A stretch of DNA of 64,000 bases. It comes from Misgurnus anguillicaudatus (taxonomy: Eukaryota > Chordata > Actinopteri > Cypriniformes > Cobitidae). Shown here piece by piece: positions 61,845 to 64,000 of this stretch (position 1 is its first letter; every line of letters starts with the position of its first letter). Location: assembly GCF_027580225.2 (NCBI RefSeq), contig NC_073354.2, forward strand, positions 8,222,001-8,286,000, given 5' to 3'. The notes below the pieces were generated by a model. That model did not search any database and was not told the DNA's origin. It saw nothing but the letters and a program-made list of their open reading frames with translations. The translations under genes and the position numbers were made by a program.

Positions 61845-62146
61845 CACTCTAAAAACAAACGGTGCTATATAGCACCAAAAGTGGTTCTTTGCTCGTAATC
61901 ATAGAAGAACCGTTTTTAGTGCCATATAGCACCGGTGAAGCACCAGTGAAGCACCTGTGTAGAACCAAAAAGGGGCCATATAGCACCACTATGGCACCAG
62001 ATATGGTTCTACATAGCACTATGTGGTTCTACACAGGTGCCTTACAGGTGCTTCACTGGTGCTATATGGCACTGGAAGCGGTTCTTCTATGATTACGAGC
62101 AAAGAACCACTTTTGGTGCTATATAGCACCGTTTGTTTTTAGAGTG
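61845..62146. mobile_element. TA-flanked fold-back MITE, strong hairpin
   Basis: 302 bp that is nearly one inverted repeat: cactctaaaaacaaacggtg at one end and its complement at the other, the outer ~68 bp of the arms matching exactly. The palindrome ggtgctatatagcacc occurs in each arm, with variants inside. Confidence 0.92.
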
Positions 62147-62165
62147 TAACATGAACCAAAAAAAC

Positions 62166-62779
62166 TAGGGCTGGGACTTTAACAAAAGTTTTTACACAAA
62201 AAATAACGCGTTAAACATTTTTAACGCATTTTAATCACACTTCTTTTTGCACCGCGGAACATTTCTCATTGGATGAGTTTCTGCGGACCGATTATACTGG
62301 AGCACCAACTAGCGTTCATGACTTCAGACAACAACCAAACACATTGAACATGAACGAAGAAGCTGATGAGATCGCTTTGGTTGGCCCCGTGGATGGGAAT
62401 TTTTTAAATAAAAAAGAACGGATGGAAGCGTCGATAAGAGCATGGTTGTTTGTAAGCTATGCAACAAGGAATTCACATATCACCGCAGCACATCGAGCCT
62501 CAAGTATCATCTCAATGCAAAACATGTAGCAGCTAGAGTGGACGTTAGCCCGACTCCAAGTACAACGACTTGGTTGAACAAAAATAAACAGTATTTTGTT
62601 GCTTAAGCTTATGTATTCAGTCATTATTCATGGTATACTAAAAATCCATGTGAAAAAATAATTTCTCAATGTTCTCAGGTCAAATATTTATATGTGATTA
62701 AAATGTGATTAATTTCGATTAATTAATTACAAAGCCTCTAATTAATTAGTTTAATTTTTTTAATCGAGTCCCGGCCCTA
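62166..62779. mobile_element. hAT-like element with transposase remnant
   Basis: Ends tagggctgggac and gtcccggcccta; subterminal aacgcgttaaac and gtgattaatt motifs. 614 bp, internally deleted. Flanks are A-rich so the 8-bp duplication cannot be judged. Confidence 0.82.
62433..62606 (+). pseudogene. Broken BED zinc finger of a hAT transposase
   Basis: Read from 62433, the frame gives DKSMVVCKLCNKEFTYHRST then SSLKYHLNAKHVA. C-x2-C and H-x4-H match the BED finger at the N-terminus of hAT transposases and ZBED proteins. A stop and frame change lie just upstream, and a stop at 62604-62606 follows with no catalytic domain. An upstream frame from 62269 (MDEFLRTDYTGAP...) may be the same gene shifted. 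Not functional as a transposase. Confidence 0.75.
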
Positions 62780-62869
62780 AAAAACATTACCATCTACAGC
62801 CATGAGAGGGCGCTATATGTTGCTCGTGTAGCCTACCCCTGAAAAAAACTGTTACTACTGAAACATTAA

Positions 62870-63147
62870 AGGAACAGTATGTAAGAAATTTATATCAATT
62901 TATCATAAAATGGCCCTGATATGTCACTAGACATTAAGAAATCATTTTCATGTCAAATACTTATATCACTGACAACAGTGATCTGGCCAGTATATTGTCA
63001 TTTAAAAAGTGGAGTTGCAGCCCTCAACTGATGTTTATGTTGTCATTTTGTGTATTGGCCACCAGTTGTGTGACTGCTGTACCAGTTTTTGCCACAAGTT
63101 TTGTGATTGCAATACCAGTTTTGGCCACAATCCTACATACTGTTCCT
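62870..63147. mobile_element. TTAA-flanked MITE (aggaacagtatgtaag end)
   Basis: Ends aggaacagtatgtaag and ctacatactgttcct between TTAA duplications (62866-62869, 63148-63151). 278 bp. Confidence 0.87.
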
Positions 63148-64000
63148 TTAAGTTGAAGACAACGGAGAAAGACTTAACAAACAAAATGCCCCCAAAAAGA
63201 ATAATAATTTTAGAAATAAATGTGACTTTTGGTGCGCACCCGGGTTCGATTGACATCAAAGTTCGCTACATTTGGATGATGTGAACGCTGTCTTCCGAAC
63301 TTGGGTGCGCACCTGCGAAACGTACTCGAGTCCGCTTAAAAAGGGTGGTTCATGTGAACTCCAGATCGGTTCGCTGCTGATGTGAGCGCAATCGTACCAA
63401 ATCGCAGAAGTGAACCGCTGTTAATTACGTATTATATGGAATGTCCCACCAAATCAGACGTGTGTGTTTGTGTGCGTGCACTTACTTTGAAAACAAAATG
63501 CATAGAATGCTTGCTTGACTTTTGTTCTTATTTTTTTTAAACCTTTGGTTTTGTTTTCAAATAAATAATACAGAAACACACTTGCGTCTGTCTGCCCCAA
63601 ACATAGTAAAGTTGTTTCGATGACAACGGGCTGTCCGCCGACATAAATTTTTGCTGAGGCATTCAGAAATCATCTCTCTGCTTGCAGTTCAACAATCACG
63701 CTTGTCGTCTTCTCGTTTACAGCAGTTGCCAAGCAACATGAGAACGCGCTGGCTGCATCTTGATGATGCAAGCGTACCGCGGTTCGGATGCAAACATGAT
63801 ATGTGAACACAGTCCATGGGGGGCATGGGTAGGGGGGAGCAATCGAACTCGGGTTCGGACCAGGCAATCGTATCAAATGTGAAACCGTCCTTATAGTCCA
63901 GTGTGACTATATGTGTTTTTTTTCCTCTTCATGATGCTTTTTTTGACTGATGCGACTTATATTCCAAAGCGACTAATCTGGAAAATACGGTATGTGAAAA

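Larger units (their letters stand above)
61741..63990. mobile_element. TA-flanked element (ccgtattttacggac end) with nested insertions
   Basis: Ends ccgtattttacggactataa and tggaaaatacgg between TA (61739-61740, 63991-63992). It has been filled by at least three further elements (61845, 62166, 62870) and a region at about 63225-63890 with ggtgcgcaccc and cgggttcg motifs. Confidence 0.72.

Noticed and set aside
63225..63890. Separate Harbinger-like element with ggtgcgcaccc and cgggttcg motifs
   Set aside because: Paired ends and duplication could not be fixed, so it is mentioned only within the surrounding TA element.
53428..64000. Searched for FN3-1, Ig and MAM exons of ptprm on minus
   Set aside because: No frame matches these domains; they must be beyond the window.

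Overview
The window is non-coding-rich vertebrate DNA, most likely from a teleost and plausibly a cyprinid. The evidence is vertebrate-style split exons with GT-AG introns, long CA, TG and AT microsatellites, and a very high density of short DNA transposons of types typical of ray-finned fish. The species cannot be named from the sequence alone.

The only protein-coding gene I can support is a receptor-type protein tyrosine phosphatase of the R2B class, read on the minus strand. Translations match my memory of vertebrate PTPRM (RPTP-mu) almost exon by exon, so I call it ptprm; whether it is an a or b teleost copy is not decidable here. Sixteen exons lie between 53427 and 17807. They encode, in order, the second, third and fourth fibronectin III repeats with a furin-type site, the transmembrane segment, the juxtamembrane region with a 36-bp cassette exon, the wedge, and the first part of catalytic domain D1 with an 18-bp microexon. 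All exon phases agree. The 5' exons (signal peptide, MAM, Ig, first FN3) must lie beyond 64000, and the rest of D1 with its catalytic cysteine, plus D2, lie beyond position 1.

Layout: 1-17340 is a head-to-tail array of ten 1.1-2.7 kb repeat units, each made of smaller ~187-bp monomers, A-rich spacers and an optional ~83-bp hairpin tail module. It sits in one ptprm intron of at least 17.8 kb. From 17341 to 53427 the exons are separated by introns full of small transposons. From 53428 to 64000 is the 5'-side intron, again packed with nested elements.

The mobile elements fall into clear groups by target-site duplication (TSD). One group is hAT-like elements, most with 8-bp duplications (7878, 22450, 22466, 29205, 32465, 41780, 47304, 48381, 55775; also 62166, which keeps a broken BED-finger transposase remnant). 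A second group has termini AGG...CCT between TTAA duplications (18369, 29011, 33891, 44380, 51055, 57964, 61126, 62870). A third has termini C(T/C)CTTTCC... between TTAA duplications, piggyBac-like (19092, 21491, 39353, 46922, 49913). A fourth is TA-flanked elements (34980, 61741, 61845). Several are nested two or three deep, so their relative insertion order can be read.

The points most worth checking are the apparent AT (not GT) donor of the exon at 30678-30835, the two tiny alternative exons, two donors built out of GT microsatellites, and the hierarchical intronic array.
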